From the NCBI RefSeq assembly GCF_001187845.1, contig NZ_CP012160.1, forward strand, positions 620,001-684,000: 64,000 nt of DNA. The letters run 5' to 3'. The stretch's first letter is position 1. Every line of letters begins with the position of its first letter. The position numbers and the translations under genes were made by a program. This document shows, one piece after another, positions 9,504-17,898 of the stretch. The DNA comes from Octadecabacter temperatus. GTDB taxonomy: Bacteria; Pseudomonadota; Alphaproteobacteria; Rhodobacterales; Rhodobacteraceae. Below the pieces are notes generated by a model. The model searched no databases and was not told where the DNA came from. It saw only the letters and a list, made by a program, of their open reading frames with translations.

Positions 9504-9560
9504 GAGGGGCGCTGCCCCGCGCTGCGCGCTTCCCGGGATATTTTTAAAACAAAGACAAAG
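9504..9560 (+). repeat. Dispersed 3'-end element, copy A
   Basis: Begins at the first base after the lipase stop. It contains a GGGGCGCTGCCCC hairpin, a CGCGCTTCCC segment and a GGGATATTT-x-AAAACAAAGACAAAG tail. It shares this order with copies at 30131-30192 (minus), 33844-33903 (plus) and, partly, 22599-22635, 27605-27630 and 61313-61347. Confidence 0.75.
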
Positions 9561-9572
9561 GGCGCGGGCGTT

Positions 9573-10646
9573 TTAGGAGGCGGGGCCAGTAATTGTGTTG
9601 AGGTGGCCCATTTTACGGCCCTTCTTGGCGTCGGCTTTGCCGTAAAGGTGGATCGCGGTGTTGGTTTTGGCGATCTCGGGAATGCGGTCTACGTCATCCC
9701 CGATGAGGTTTTCCATAATTGCGTTAGAGTGTCGGGTGCCATCGCCCAAGGGCCAACCCGCAATGGCGCGGATGTGTTGTTCGAACTGGTCGACGATGCA
9801 GGCTTCTTGGGTCCAGTGACCGGAATTGTGTACGCGCGGGGCGATTTCGTTGACGATAAATCCGGTCGATGTGACGAAAAGTTCGACACCCATGGTGCCG
9901 ACATAATCCAATGCGTTCAGGATGTTGGCCGTTAGCAGAACCGCGTCTGTGCGCTGGGAGGGCGTCAATTTAGCAGGCAGGGTGGTTGTGTGCAAAATGC
10001 CGTCTTTGTGGACGTTTTCTCCGGGATCAAAGCAAGAGATTGCACCGTCGCTGCTGCGTGTTCCGATGACCGAAACCTCAATCGAGAAGTCGATAAAGCC
10101 CTCATAGACGGCCTGTGCACCAGCCATATCTGTGATGGCCTGGTCCGCATCATCAGGTGACATCAAGCGAGACTGGCCTTTTCCATCATAGCCCAAGCGG
10201 CGGGTCTTCAGGATGGCGGGTGTGCCGATCTGGTCGATTGCTTGCTCAAGTCCCTCGGCGGTGTCGACAGCAGCGTAGGGCGCGGTTGTTAGGCCGATGC
10301 GGGTGAGGAAATTCTTTTCCAGAAAACGGTCTTGCGACGTGGCGAGGGCTTCGCGGTTGGGGTGGATCGGGGCAAGGGCTTCGATCACGTCCAGTGCTTC
10401 GGTTGGGATGTTTTCGAATTCATAGGTCACGACATCGCAGGCGTTGGCAAACTTGGTCAGCGCAGCGGTGTCGGAATAGTCGGCCATGATGTGTTCATTG
10501 GCGACATGGGATGCGGGGCAGTCAGCGTTGGGCTCAAAGATGCAGGTTTTAAAGCCAAGGCGGGACGCAGCAACAGACAGCATGCGGCCCAGTTGACCAC
10601 CACCAAGGATGCCGATGGTTGCGCCGGTTTTAAGGGGATTAGTCAT
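9573..10646 (-). CDS. purK: 5-(carboxyamino)imidazole ribonucleotide synthase
   Basis: An ATP-grasp enzyme converting AIR, bicarbonate and ATP to N5-CAIR in purine biosynthesis. The 357-residue protein starts with [14 protein letters not shown], the family N-terminal glycine motif. [13 protein letters not shown] and [20 protein letters not shown] motifs in the ATP-grasp core are seen (the latter as [15 protein letters not shown]). The start at 10646 overlaps the last codons of purE by 8 bp; upstream ATGs in the same frame lie further inside purE. It forms a purEK operon with the upstream gene. Confidence 0.96.
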   Translation of the reverse strand: MTNPLKTGATIGILGGGQLGRMLSVAASRLGFKTCIFEPNADCPASHVANEHIMADYSDTAALTKFANACDVVTYEFENIPTEALDVIEALAPIHPNREALATSQDRFLEKNFLTRIGLTTAPYAAVDTAEGLEQAIDQIGTPAILKTRRLGYDGKGQSRLMSPDDADQAITDMAGAQAVYEGFIDFSIEVSVIGTRSSDGAISCFDPGENVHKDGILHTTTLPAKLTPSQRTDAVLLTANILNALDYVGTMGVELFVTSTGFIVNEIAPRVHNSGHWTQEACIVDQFEQHIRAIAGWPLGDGTRHSNAIMENLIGDDVDRIPEIAKTNTAIHLYGKADAKKGRKMGHLNTITGPAS

Positions 10647-11124
10647 CAGATGGTTCATCCGCAATTGAGGCTGAGAGGGCATCGCGCCAAGCATCTAGGC
10701 GCTGGGCGAGGTCTGGGTCTTGCAGCGCCACAATACCCGCGGCCATCAGGCCCGCGTTGGCAGCACCAGCCGCGCCGATTGCCATGGTCGCCACGGGGAA
10801 ACCTTTGGGCATTTGCACGATGGAATACAGGCTATCGACGCCGGAAAGCGCTTTGGTCTGGATTGGGACGCCAACCACAGGGATACGGGTTTTTGACGCC
10901 ATCATGCCCGGTAGGTGGGCGGCACCGCCTGCGCCTGCAATGATAACCTGAAGACCACGACCCGCGGCCTCTTTGCCGTAAGACCAAAGACGGTCGGGTG
11001 TGCGGTGGGCCGAAACGATCTTCGCCTCATATGAGATGCCAAGTTCATCCAGAATGGTTGCTGCTTCGCGCATTGTGGGCCAGTCGGACTGGCTGCCCAT
11101 GATGATGCCAACGGTAGGGGTCAT
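10639..11124 (-). CDS. purE: N5-carboxyaminoimidazole ribonucleotide mutase
   Basis: Converts N5-CAIR to CAIR in purine biosynthesis. The 161-residue protein shows the class I signatures [13 protein letters not shown] at the N-terminus, SAHRTPDR near residue 40 and [13 protein letters not shown] near residue 65. It is translationally coupled to purK by overlap, giving a purEK operon on the minus strand. Confidence 0.97.
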   Translation of the reverse strand: MTPTVGIIMGSQSDWPTMREAATILDELGISYEAKIVSAHRTPDRLWSYGKEAAGRGLQVIIAGAGGAAHLPGMMASKTRIPVVGVPIQTKALSGVDSLYSIVQMPKGFPVATMAIGAAGAANAGLMAAGIVALQDPDLAQRLDAWRDALSASIADEPSDD

Positions 11125-11179
11125 GATTGTCGCCTTATATCTTCAAGGGCCGTTATAGCGCCCGCACGTCAGGGTGCAA

Positions 11180-11398
11180 TCAGGCGATAATATCTGGCGT
11201 GAGGCGGTCTTCTAGAACGGCGATTTTATCCTTCAGGCCCAGCTTTTGCTTTTTGAGGCGCTTGATCGTCAGCATATCTGTCTTGCCGGTTTCCTGAAGG
11301 GCATGAATAGCGTCATCAAGATCGCGGTGTTCTTGGCGCAAAACCCCAAGCTGGACGCGCAAAACCTCAAGTTGTTCCATACGCGCGCTGCTGTTCAT
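11180..11398 (-). CDS. YdcH/DUF465-like small coiled-coil protein
   Basis: A 72-residue protein, mainly helical, with the DUF465 pattern LRQEHRDLDDAIHAL and IKRLKKQKLGLKDKI. The ATG at 11398 is chosen because homologues are 60-75 residues long; the open frame extends further upstream only into the regulatory region. It lies upstream of purE in the same direction, 55 bp away. The function of the family is unknown. Confidence 0.82.
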   Translation of the reverse strand: MNSSARMEQLEVLRVQLGVLRQEHRDLDDAIHALQETGKTDMLTIKRLKKQKLGLKDKIAVLEDRLTPDIIA

Positions 11399-11488
11399 TG
11401 TCTGTCCGATCAGTTTGGTCTGCGAGGGTCTGAAACTGGAATGTAAGCGCGAAACGCGAATTCTCAAAGGAAAACCGTCCTAAGTGAC

Positions 11489-11517
11489 CTTGCATCGCGC
11501 CGCATTGGCCCCCATAT
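11489..11517 (+). promoter_or_regulatory. Sigma-32 (RpoH)-type heat-shock promoter
   Basis: CTTGCAT at 11489-11495 and CCCCATAT at 11510-11517 are separated by 14 bp, close to the RpoH consensus CTTGAAA-N(11-16)-CCCATNT. It is 65 bp upstream of ibpA, a small heat-shock gene, which fits the assignment. Confidence 0.75.
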
Positions 11518-11581
11518 TTTTGATGTGGTCGCCATAATGGGGCTGCAGGATTGACGGTCGCTTAAGATAAGGACGTGTCGC

Positions 11582-11995
11582 ATGACAAAATTGACGTTGG
11601 GAACGCACCCGTTCCTTTTAGGGTTTGAAGAGCTGGAACGGTTGGTGGAACGCACTGCTAAGTCCGGAAATGACAGCTATCCCCCTTATAATATTGAACA
11701 AACCTCGCAGACATCCTACCGCATCACGCTTGCCGTGGCGGGGTTTGGCGATGACGAATTGGCGATTACCGTTGAGGACAATCAATTGGTGATCCGTGGC
11801 CGTCAGCGCGATGACAGCGAAGGGCGCGTGTTCTTGCATCGCGGTATCGCTGCGCGTCAGTTCCAACGTTCGTTTGTATTGGCCGAAGGAGTCGATGTGG
11901 GCGAAGCTATTACGGAAAACGGGCTACTCCACGTCGATCTGACACGCGCTGTGCCGGATTCGGTGGTGCAGAAAATCAACATCAGGAAAGGGTAA
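11582..11995 (+). CDS. ibpA: Small heat-shock protein, Hsp20/IbpA family
   Basis: A 137-residue holdase chaperone with an alpha-crystallin domain, seen in YRITLAVAGFGDDELAIT and the following ITVEDNQLVIRGRQ strand. A modified A-x-x-x-NGxL motif is present near the C-terminus (ITENGLLHVDL). The N-terminal arm (LGTHPFLLGFEELERL) is typical of alphaproteobacterial IbpA proteins. It is preceded by an RpoH-type promoter and followed after 3 bp by the DUF1150 gene. Confidence 0.95.
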   Translation: MTKLTLGTHPFLLGFEELERLVERTAKSGNDSYPPYNIEQTSQTSYRITLAVAGFGDDELAITVEDNQLVIRGRQRDDSEGRVFLHRGIAARQFQRSFVLAEGVDVGEAITENGLLHVDLTRAVPDSVVQKINIRKG

Positions 11996-11998
11996 GTT

Positions 11999-12223
11999 AT
12001 GGATACGAAATTCAATTTTGCCGATATGGGTGACCGCGTTGTTTACGTGAAATCCGTTGATGTCGCTGGGCTACCCGATGATGTGCGCGAAGCTGCGGGT
12101 GACCGCGCGAAACTGTTTGCGGTGCATGACAGCGAGGGTCAGCAGTTGGCCTTGGTCGCAGAACGCGAGATGGCGTTCGTTCTGGCGCGTCAGAACGATA
12201 TGCGGCCTGTAACGGTGCACTAA
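11999..12223 (+). CDS. DUF1150 family protein
   Basis: A 74-residue protein of the DUF1150 family, regularly found behind small heat-shock genes in Rhodobacteraceae and Rhizobiales. The C-terminal block LALVAEREMAFVLARQNDM is characteristic. It starts 3 bp after the ibpA stop, so it is cotranscribed from the heat-shock promoter; a stress-related role is inferred only from that context. Confidence 0.9.
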   Translation: MDTKFNFADMGDRVVYVKSVDVAGLPDDVREAAGDRAKLFAVHDSEGQQLALVAEREMAFVLARQNDMRPVTVH

Positions 12224-12251
12224 GCTACCGACTGACGTTATCGACATTTGG

Positions 12252-12287
12252 CGCTGCGCGATTTTGGTATCGCGCAGCGTTTTGTTT
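12252..12287 (+). terminator. Terminator of the ibpA-DUF1150 operon
   Basis: Perfect 11-bp arms CGCTGCGCGAT (12252-12262) and ATCGCGCAGCG (12269-12279) with a 6-base loop are followed by TTTTGTTT. It is a strong intrinsic terminator on the plus strand, abutting the cysH stop. Confidence 0.9.
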
Positions 12288-13026
12288 AGCTTTGTTCCAG
12301 ATGCAGACCGCATTCGCGGTTTTGGCCAAAGAAACGGGTGTCTTGTTCGCGCATTCCGTCCTCAAACTTGCTGGTCGTGTGGGTGTCTCCGACGCTGACG
12401 TAGCCTTCTTCCCAAAGTGGGTGATACGGCAGGTCATGTTCCTTGAGGTACATGTGAATGTCGCGGTTGGTCCAATCCACGATGGGGTGGAATTTGACGC
12501 GGCCGTGTTGGAATTCAAGGATCTTGCGTTCGGCACGGCTATCGGCCTGAACGCGGCGCAGGCCACTGTACCACGTCCCCGCTCCAACGGATGACATGGC
12601 GCGCTGCATTGGTTCGACCTTGTTGATCTTGTTGTACTTTTTCAACCCGTCCTCGCCCTGATCCCAAAGCTGGCCAAAGCGGGCCTCTTGCCATGCGGTG
12701 CTCATCTCTGAGCGAAATACATGGAGGTTGAGATTGAGGCGCTCTGTCATTTCATCCACGAAACGGTACGTTTCAGGGAACAGGTAGCCTGTATCGAACA
12801 GCAGAACGGGAATATCAGCCATTTGCTGTGTCATCATATGCAACATAACAGCGGATTGAATGCCAAAGCTGGACGACAAAACATGGTCGCGGGGCAGGTT
12901 TTCCAGCGCCCATTCGATGCGCGTTTCCGCAGGTTGATGTTCCAGCCATTCGTTCGCTGCCGAAAAGACTTTTGGGCCCTGCGCAACGGTTTCGGAGACG
13001 GATTTTTGAGCAGTTTGAGTGGCCAC
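12286..13026 (-). CDS. cysH: Phosphoadenylyl-sulfate (PAPS) reductase
   Basis: Reduces PAPS to sulfite with thioredoxin. The 246-residue protein has only one cysteine, in the C-terminal RECGLH motif that carries the catalytic Cys, and lacks the paired cysteines that bind the 4Fe-4S cluster of APS reductases. [15 protein letters not shown] resembles the PAPS-reductase form. The GTG start at 13026 follows AAAGGAG at a good distance. It lies 307 bp downstream of sat-cysC, which includes an APS kinase, so the enzyme pair is consistent. Confidence 0.93.
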   Translation of the reverse strand: MATQTAQKSVSETVAQGPKVFSAANEWLEHQPAETRIEWALENLPRDHVLSSSFGIQSAVMLHMMTQQMADIPVLLFDTGYLFPETYRFVDEMTERLNLNLHVFRSEMSTAWQEARFGQLWDQGEDGLKKYNKINKVEPMQRAMSSVGAGTWYSGLRRVQADSRAERKILEFQHGRVKFHPIVDWTNRDIHMYLKEHDLPYHPLWEEGYVSVGDTHTTSKFEDGMREQDTRFFGQNRECGLHLEQS

Positions 13027-13333
13027 AGTATTCTCCTTTTGCGGGGCGCAACTGTGGGCCCCTTCGTTGGTTGGACAACATATCTGGCGCTAAAAAGAGA
13101 TATTCAATCCGCTGACAGGGCGAAAAAAACATGGTGGTAGAATAAGTTTGAATATGGAACGGGTATTCCGCAATCGCAGCATATCAGGAACGAATTTAGG
13201 GCCATGCGCCATGCGGGCTGCGCAGTTCTTAAGTGTAAAACATTGATTTTGCGCGATGTCTGGGGGGATTACAAAAAAGGCGCCCCAATACTAGGACGCC
13301 TTTTCCAATCTTAACAGCTGAGTATTGCTGCGA
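13027..13333. other. Intergenic region between cysH and sat-cysC
   Basis: This 307-bp region holds the sat-cysC terminator (13275-13304) and the cysH leader. A pair of 8-bp inverted repeats ATATTCAA (13100-13107) and TTGAATAT (13148-13155), 40 bp apart, lies upstream of cysH and could be part of an operator. No open frame is convincing. Confidence 0.4.
13275..13304 (-). terminator. Terminator after sat-cysC
   Basis: Arms AAAAGGCGCCCC and GGACGCCTTTT pair on either side of a 7-base loop, with A/T runs on both ends. It lies 30 bp downstream of the sat-cysC stop on the minus strand. Confidence 0.8.
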
Positions 13334-15412
13334 TTACTCAGCGGCGATCAGCCCCATGCTTTCCAGCTTTAGGATCACTTGATGCGCGCAGTTGTCGACG
13401 TCCACGTTTTCGGTTTCCACGGAAAGTTCTGGGTTAGCAGGAACATCGTAAGGGTCCGAAATACCTGTGAACTCTTTGATCTTGCCTTCGCGTGCCAGCT
13501 TATAAAGGCCCTTGCGGTCACGGCGTTCACATTCCTCGATGGAGGTTGCGACGTGGACTTCAATGAAGGCACCAAAGCCTTCGATGTCCTCACGAACCGC
13601 ACGACGGGTTGTTGCGTATGGCGCGATTGGCGCACAGATCGCGATACCACCGTTCTTGGTGATCTCGGATGCTACGTAACCGATGCGACGGATGTTCAAG
13701 TCGCGGTGCTCTTTAGAGAAGCCCAGCTCGGAAGACAGGTTCTTACGAACGATGTCACCATCCAGAAGCGTAACAGGGCGACCGCCCATTTCCATAAGTT
13801 TCACCATCAAAGCGTTGGCGATTGTGGATTTGCCTGAACCGGAGAAGCCAGTGAAGAACACTGTGAAACCCTGCTTGGAGCGTGGCGGCTTTGTGCGGCG
13901 CAGTTCTTTGACGACTTCGGGGAAGGAGAACCATTCTGGGATTTCCAGCCCTTCAGCCAAACGGCGACGCAATTCTGTGCCGGAGATGTTGAGGACCGTG
14001 ACTTTGTCTTTGTCTTCGATCTCGTCAATCGCTTCGTATTGCGCACGCTCATCAACCCAAACCATGTGTTTGAAGTCGACCATTTCGATGCCCATTTCTT
14101 CTTGGTGGGCGCGGAACAGGTCTTGTGCGTCGTAAGCACCGTAGAAATCTTCACCAGCAGAATTGGAGCCCGGGCCCGCGTGGTCGCGGCCAACGATGAA
14201 GTGTGTACAGCCGTGGTTCTTACGGATCAGGCCGTGCCAGACAGCTTCGCGTGGGCCAGCCATGCGCATAGCAAGGTTCAGCAGGGACATCGCTGTTGTG
14301 GACTGCGGGTACTTGTCCAGCACTGCTTCGTAGCAGCGCACCCGTGTGAAGTGGTCAACGTCGCCCGGCTTTGTAAGGCCCACAACAGGGTGGATCAACA
14401 GGTTGGCCTGTGCTTCGCGTGCTGCGCGGAATGTCAGTTCTTGGTGCGCGCGGTGCAGCGGGTTACGTGTTTGGAACGCAACCACTTTGCGCCAGCCCAT
14501 TTTGCGGAAGTAGGCGCGCAATTCGTTTGGCGTGTCGCGACGGGCGCGGAAATCGTAGTGGACGGGCTGTTGAATGCCGGTGACTGGGCCGCCAAGGTAA
14601 ACTTTGCCAGCTTGGTTGTGCAGGTAGTTCACTGCAGGGTGCGCGTCGTCATCCGCGCCGAAGACTTTTTCCGCTTCCTTGGCTTTGTTTGGGGTCCAGT
14701 TGTCGGTGACCGTCATGGTCGCGAGGATCACGCCTTCTTGGTCGCGCAGGGCGATGTCTTGACCAGCTTCAAGGGAAGCCGCGAAGTCTTCAGACACATC
14801 CAGCGTGATTGGCATTGGCCACAGTTCGCCCGTTGTGAGGCGCATGTTGTCCACGACGCCATCGTAATCAGCCTCGGTCAGAAAGCCCTTAAGCGGGTTA
14901 AACCCACCGTTCATCAACAATTCCAGATCGCAGATCTGGCGCGGTGTCAGGTCGTGGCTGACGAGTTCGCCAGCTTCAACTTTAAGCTTCTGTGCGGAAT
15001 CGTACGAGACATACAGCTCGGGGATGGGGGAGAGATTGTGTTCCATAAGGGAGTTCCTGTTACTAATAGGCGTTAGGCCGGATGTGCTGCCCGTCAGTTC
15101 GGCGTGCAGCGCGTTATATTCAGAGAGTTTGCGGGTTAGAAATTGGGTTGTGAGGCGGTTCTTTTCGCCAGCGCCACGAGCGGTAATCGCATAAGTGTGG
15201 CGGGCGCGTTTGTCGGGGCCGTTGCGATCTTCGATGTTCACGAGGCCCGCGTCAGTGGCTTGCTTTAACAGTGCATTCAGACGGCCCAAAGACACACCAA
15301 TCGCCTGCGCTGTCACCCGCTGGGACGCGTCAGGCGCGATATCCAGCTGTCGTAGCAGGCGGAACATTTGGTCCTCCTGCTCGGAGGTGATTTTGGCGGG
15401 CGACATAGCCAT
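13334..15412 (-). CDS. sat-cysC: MarR-like domain fused in frame to sulfate adenylyltransferase / APS kinase
   Basis: Open as one 692-codon frame. Residues about 10-106 form a MarR-type winged-helix domain resembling the EPS-associated MarR-like family. Residues about 123-520 are ATP sulfurylase with QTRNPLHRAHQEL and VGRDHAGPG. Residues about 520-692 are APS kinase with P-loop GFSGSGKST and LLDGD. Together the catalytic parts make PAPS from sulfate. An internal ATG at 15046 (MEHNLSP) has AGGAA 9 bases upstream and matches the usual start of a 570-residue Sat-CysC. Two products, long and short, are therefore possible. A recent loss of a stop codon between two genes is the alternative. Confidence 0.85.
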   Translation of the reverse strand: MAMSPAKITSEQEDQMFRLLRQLDIAPDASQRVTAQAIGVSLGRLNALLKQATDAGLVNIEDRNGPDKRARHTYAITARGAGEKNRLTTQFLTRKLSEYNALHAELTGSTSGLTPISNRNSLMEHNLSPIPELYVSYDSAQKLKVEAGELVSHDLTPRQICDLELLMNGGFNPLKGFLTEADYDGVVDNMRLTTGELWPMPITLDVSEDFAASLEAGQDIALRDQEGVILATMTVTDNWTPNKAKEAEKVFGADDDAHPAVNYLHNQAGKVYLGGPVTGIQQPVHYDFRARRDTPNELRAYFRKMGWRKVVAFQTRNPLHRAHQELTFRAAREAQANLLIHPVVGLTKPGDVDHFTRVRCYEAVLDKYPQSTTAMSLLNLAMRMAGPREAVWHGLIRKNHGCTHFIVGRDHAGPGSNSAGEDFYGAYDAQDLFRAHQEEMGIEMVDFKHMVWVDERAQYEAIDEIEDKDKVTVLNISGTELRRRLAEGLEIPEWFSFPEVVKELRRTKPPRSKQGFTVFFTGFSGSGKSTIANALMVKLMEMGGRPVTLLDGDIVRKNLSSELGFSKEHRDLNIRRIGYVASEITKNGGIAICAPIAPYATTRRAVREDIEGFGAFIEVHVATSIEECERRDRKGLYKLAREGKIKEFTGISDPYDVPANPELSVETENVDVDNCAHQVILKLESMGLIAAE

Positions 15413-15430
15413 TGCGGGCGACTCACTGTT

Positions 15431-15480
15431 TGTTCAGGCGTGAACATAGAGCGAAAGTTTGTTCACGCAAGAACAAACTT
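15431..15480 (-). promoter_or_regulatory. Two TGTTC-N6-GAACA dyads upstream of the MarR/sat-cysC gene
   Basis: Site 1 is TGTTC (15431-15435), 6-bp spacer, GAACA (15442-15446). Site 2 is TGTTC (15460-15464), 6-bp spacer, GAACA (15471-15475), extended to perfect 10-bp arms AAGTTTGTTC and GAACAAACTT. The centres are 29 bp apart, and site 1 ends 19 bp from the start codon. This arrangement is expected for dimeric regulators, and the MarR-like domain encoded immediately downstream is the obvious candidate. Confidence 0.75.
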
Positions 15481-15526
15481 GATAGATAGCAAGTAAGGCG
15501 TGGTTTTAGCATCACAGCGGCCAAGC

Positions 15527-16255
15527 CTAGGATTTCTTCCAGACAGAGATATGTGACCTGCATGTGCGATCGAACGGGTCTTGATCCCAGTTTGCCCAGC
15601 GATGTTGCAACGTCATACCCGCCAGTTGCGCCATCAAATCCATCTCGGATGGCCATGCATAGCGGAACGGCACAGTGACGTGCTCATGATTTTCGCCATC
15701 CATCCAGACGTGATGGGACGCATAAGTTTGGGTCACAATGTCAAATTCATCTACGCCGAAATGGGTTTCATCGCAGGCAAACACAAGTTTGGTTTCACCG
15801 AATGGCAATCGTTGCAGCGGCGGAACCAATGTTTCCACAACGAACAATCCACCATCGAGCAAATGATGCGCTGCGTTCTGAAAACACGCGACCTGTTGGG
15901 CTTGTGTCGTTAGGTTGTCGAGAGTGTTGAACACTAAGGCCACCAACGAAAACTGTCCGCCGATCTGCGTTGTTGTCATGTCCCCGATGGCAACAGGCAG
16001 CGGGTTACCCGTTTCTTTTTTACGCATCACGTCGACCATGGCGCCTGACAATTCGATTCCGTGAACCTCAATGCCTCGCGCTGCCAATGGAAGGGCAATT
16101 CGCCCAGTACCAATCGCAAATTCAAGGACCGGCCCATCACCCGCCAGCGCTTCAAGGCAGGTGACCGTTTTGCGAACAAGCGCCGTGTCCGTGCCACCGT
16201 GATCTTGGTCATAGGTGGCAGCAACTTTCGTATCGAAAATGCCGTCGTGCGTCAT
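15527..16255 (-). CDS. Class I SAM-dependent methyltransferase
   Basis: A 242-residue Rossmann-fold methyltransferase. Motif I is VLEFAIGTGRIALPLA near residue 43, with an acidic residue at the end of strand 2 in VHGIELS. The start at 16255 (MTHDGIFD) is chosen because it sits 20 bp after the trxB stop and the frame upstream overlaps trxB. Cotranscription with trxB is likely. The substrate is not indicated by the sequence. Confidence 0.85.
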   Translation of the reverse strand: MTHDGIFDTKVAATYDQDHGGTDTALVRKTVTCLEALAGDGPVLEFAIGTGRIALPLAARGIEVHGIELSGAMVDVMRKKETGNPLPVAIGDMTTTQIGGQFSLVALVFNTLDNLTTQAQQVACFQNAAHHLLDGGLFVVETLVPPLQRLPFGETKLVFACDETHFGVDEFDIVTQTYASHHVWMDGENHEHVTVPFRYAWPSEMDLMAQLAGMTLQHRWANWDQDPFDRTCRSHISVWKKS

Positions 16256-16275
16256 GATGGTCCCTTTTCGGGTGT

Positions 16276-17217
16276 TTACTCCTGCTCCGCCAGCCAACGT
16301 TCGGCTTCTAGCGCTGCCATGCAGCCCATACCTGCGGAAGTAACGGCTTGGCGGTATTTGTGGTCCGTCAAATCGCCTGCTGCAAACACGCCAGGAATAG
16401 AGGTTTCGGTGCTGTCGGGTTTGGTAACAACATAGCCACCCATGTGCGTTTCGAGGTGGTCTTTAACCAGTTCATTTGCTGGTGCGTGGCCGATGGCGAT
16501 GAACACGCCTTTACAAGGCAGGTCTGTGATTTCGCCCGTCTTGGTGTGTTTGACTTTCACGCCTTCGACGCCTTTTGGCATATCGGTGCCGTAGACTTCT
16601 TCGATTTCGTGGAACCAAAGGGTCTCGATTTTTGGATGCTTCATCAGGCGATCTTCAAGGATTTTCTCAGAACGCAGCTCATCGCGGCGGTGCACCAGTG
16701 TGACCTTGGACGCAAAGTTCGTGAGGAAAAGCGCTTCTTCAACGGCCGTGTTGCCACCACCGACAACAACAATTTCCATGCCGCGGTAAAAGAAGCCATC
16801 GCATGTGGCACAGGCAGATACGCCGAACCCTTTGAAGGCTTCTTCAGATGGTAGGCCGAGCCATTTCGCGCGCGCACCGGTTGCGAGGATGATTGCGTCG
16901 GCTTCATAAACTGTGCCGCTGTCGGACTGGCAGATGAAGGGGCGCTTGGAGAAATCCACGGATGAAATGATGTCGCCGATGATTTCACAGCCCATATCGC
17001 GGGCGTGGGCTTCCATGCGGACCATCAAGTCGGGACCTTGGACGTGGCTATCGCCAGGCCAGTTTTCGACTTCGGTTGTTGTGGTCAATTGGCCGCCAGG
17101 TTCGATGCCCTGCACGAGGATCGGGTTCAGCATTGCACGACTGGCATAAACGCCTGCGGTGTATCCTGCGGGGCCGGAGCCGATGATAAGAACTTTGGTT
17201 TTGCGCGTGTCAGCCAT
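16276..17217 (-). CDS. trxB: Thioredoxin-disulfide reductase
   Basis: An NADPH-dependent flavoprotein that reduces thioredoxin. The 313-residue length is normal. The FAD-binding GSGPAGYTAGVYASRA lies at the N-terminus, the redox-active CATC motif is in SACATCDGFFY, the NADPH-binding GGGNTAVEEAL follows it, and the C-terminal FAD motif is VFAAGDLTDHKYRQA. The ATG at 17217 is the conserved start (MADTRKTKVLIIG). It is divergent from an Lrp-type regulator, a neighbourhood common in Rhodobacteraceae, which suggests but does not prove control by that regulator. Thioredoxin is also the donor for CysH. Confidence 0.98.
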   Translation of the reverse strand: MADTRKTKVLIIGSGPAGYTAGVYASRAMLNPILVQGIEPGGQLTTTTEVENWPGDSHVQGPDLMVRMEAHARDMGCEIIGDIISSVDFSKRPFICQSDSGTVYEADAIILATGARAKWLGLPSEEAFKGFGVSACATCDGFFYRGMEIVVVGGGNTAVEEALFLTNFASKVTLVHRRDELRSEKILEDRLMKHPKIETLWFHEIEEVYGTDMPKGVEGVKVKHTKTGEITDLPCKGVFIAIGHAPANELVKDHLETHMGGYVVTKPDSTETSIPGVFAAGDLTDHKYRQAVTSAGMGCMAALEAERWLAEQE

Positions 17218-17389
17218 GACAGATTCCCGTTTTGATTTTCTAAGCGTATACGCGGGCGGTTCACGGGGTAAAAGAGACATCGCGGTGCTTTGATACAATG
17301 AAACGTTGTTGCGGACATTTGAAATAATGTTGCGTCTAACTTGGCGCGCGCGTATGAATCGCGACAGCCACTAAGGGACGCGCGCAACC

Positions 17390-17890
17390 ATGCCAGGACA
17401 GAAGTTAGACGAAATCGACCGGATGATTCTTGCAGAGCTGCAAGCAGATGGGCGAATGACCAACGTTGAACTGGCAAAACGTGTCGGTATTTCAGCGCCT
17501 CCATGTTTGCGTCGTGTGCGCACATTGGAAGAGCAGGGCTTTATTCGCGGCTATCATGCGGACGTAAACGCGCGCGAGCTGGGTTTTGAGGTACAGGTAT
17601 TTGCGATGGTCGGATTGGTGTCTCAGGCCGAGATTGATCTCAGTGCTTTCGAAGCGAAATGCCAAGAGTGGCCGCTTGTTCGTGAATGCCACATGCTTAA
17701 CGGCGAAGTGGACTTTGTTCTGAAATGCGCAGCGCCTGATCTGCGCACGTTCCAGAATTTCCTGACAGAAGACCTAACCAGTGCGGAAAACGTGGCGAGC
17801 GTGAAGACATCATTGGTTATTCGCGGTGCAAAAGATGAACCGGGTGTGCCTTTTGATGTCCTTGAAGAACGCCTGAAACGCGACGCATAA
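17390..17890 (+). CDS. Lrp/AsnC family transcriptional regulator
   Basis: A 166-residue protein with an N-terminal HTH (MTNVELAKRVGISAPPCLRR) and a C-terminal RAM/AsnC ligand domain (FAMVGLVSQAEIDLSAFE and VDFVLKCAAPDLRTF). The gene is divergent from trxB with about 170 bp between the starts, so both promoters share that gap. Effector and targets are unknown. Confidence 0.95.
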   Translation: MPGQKLDEIDRMILAELQADGRMTNVELAKRVGISAPPCLRRVRTLEEQGFIRGYHADVNARELGFEVQVFAMVGLVSQAEIDLSAFEAKCQEWPLVRECHMLNGEVDFVLKCAAPDLRTFQNFLTEDLTSAENVASVKTSLVIRGAKDEPGVPFDVLEERLKRDA

Positions 17891-17898
17891 TCGCGCCC

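Noticed and set aside
13100..13155. Inverted repeats ATATTCAA / TTGAATAT upstream of cysH as a regulator site
   Set aside because: Arms are short and 40 bp apart; too weak to call as an operator without comparative data.
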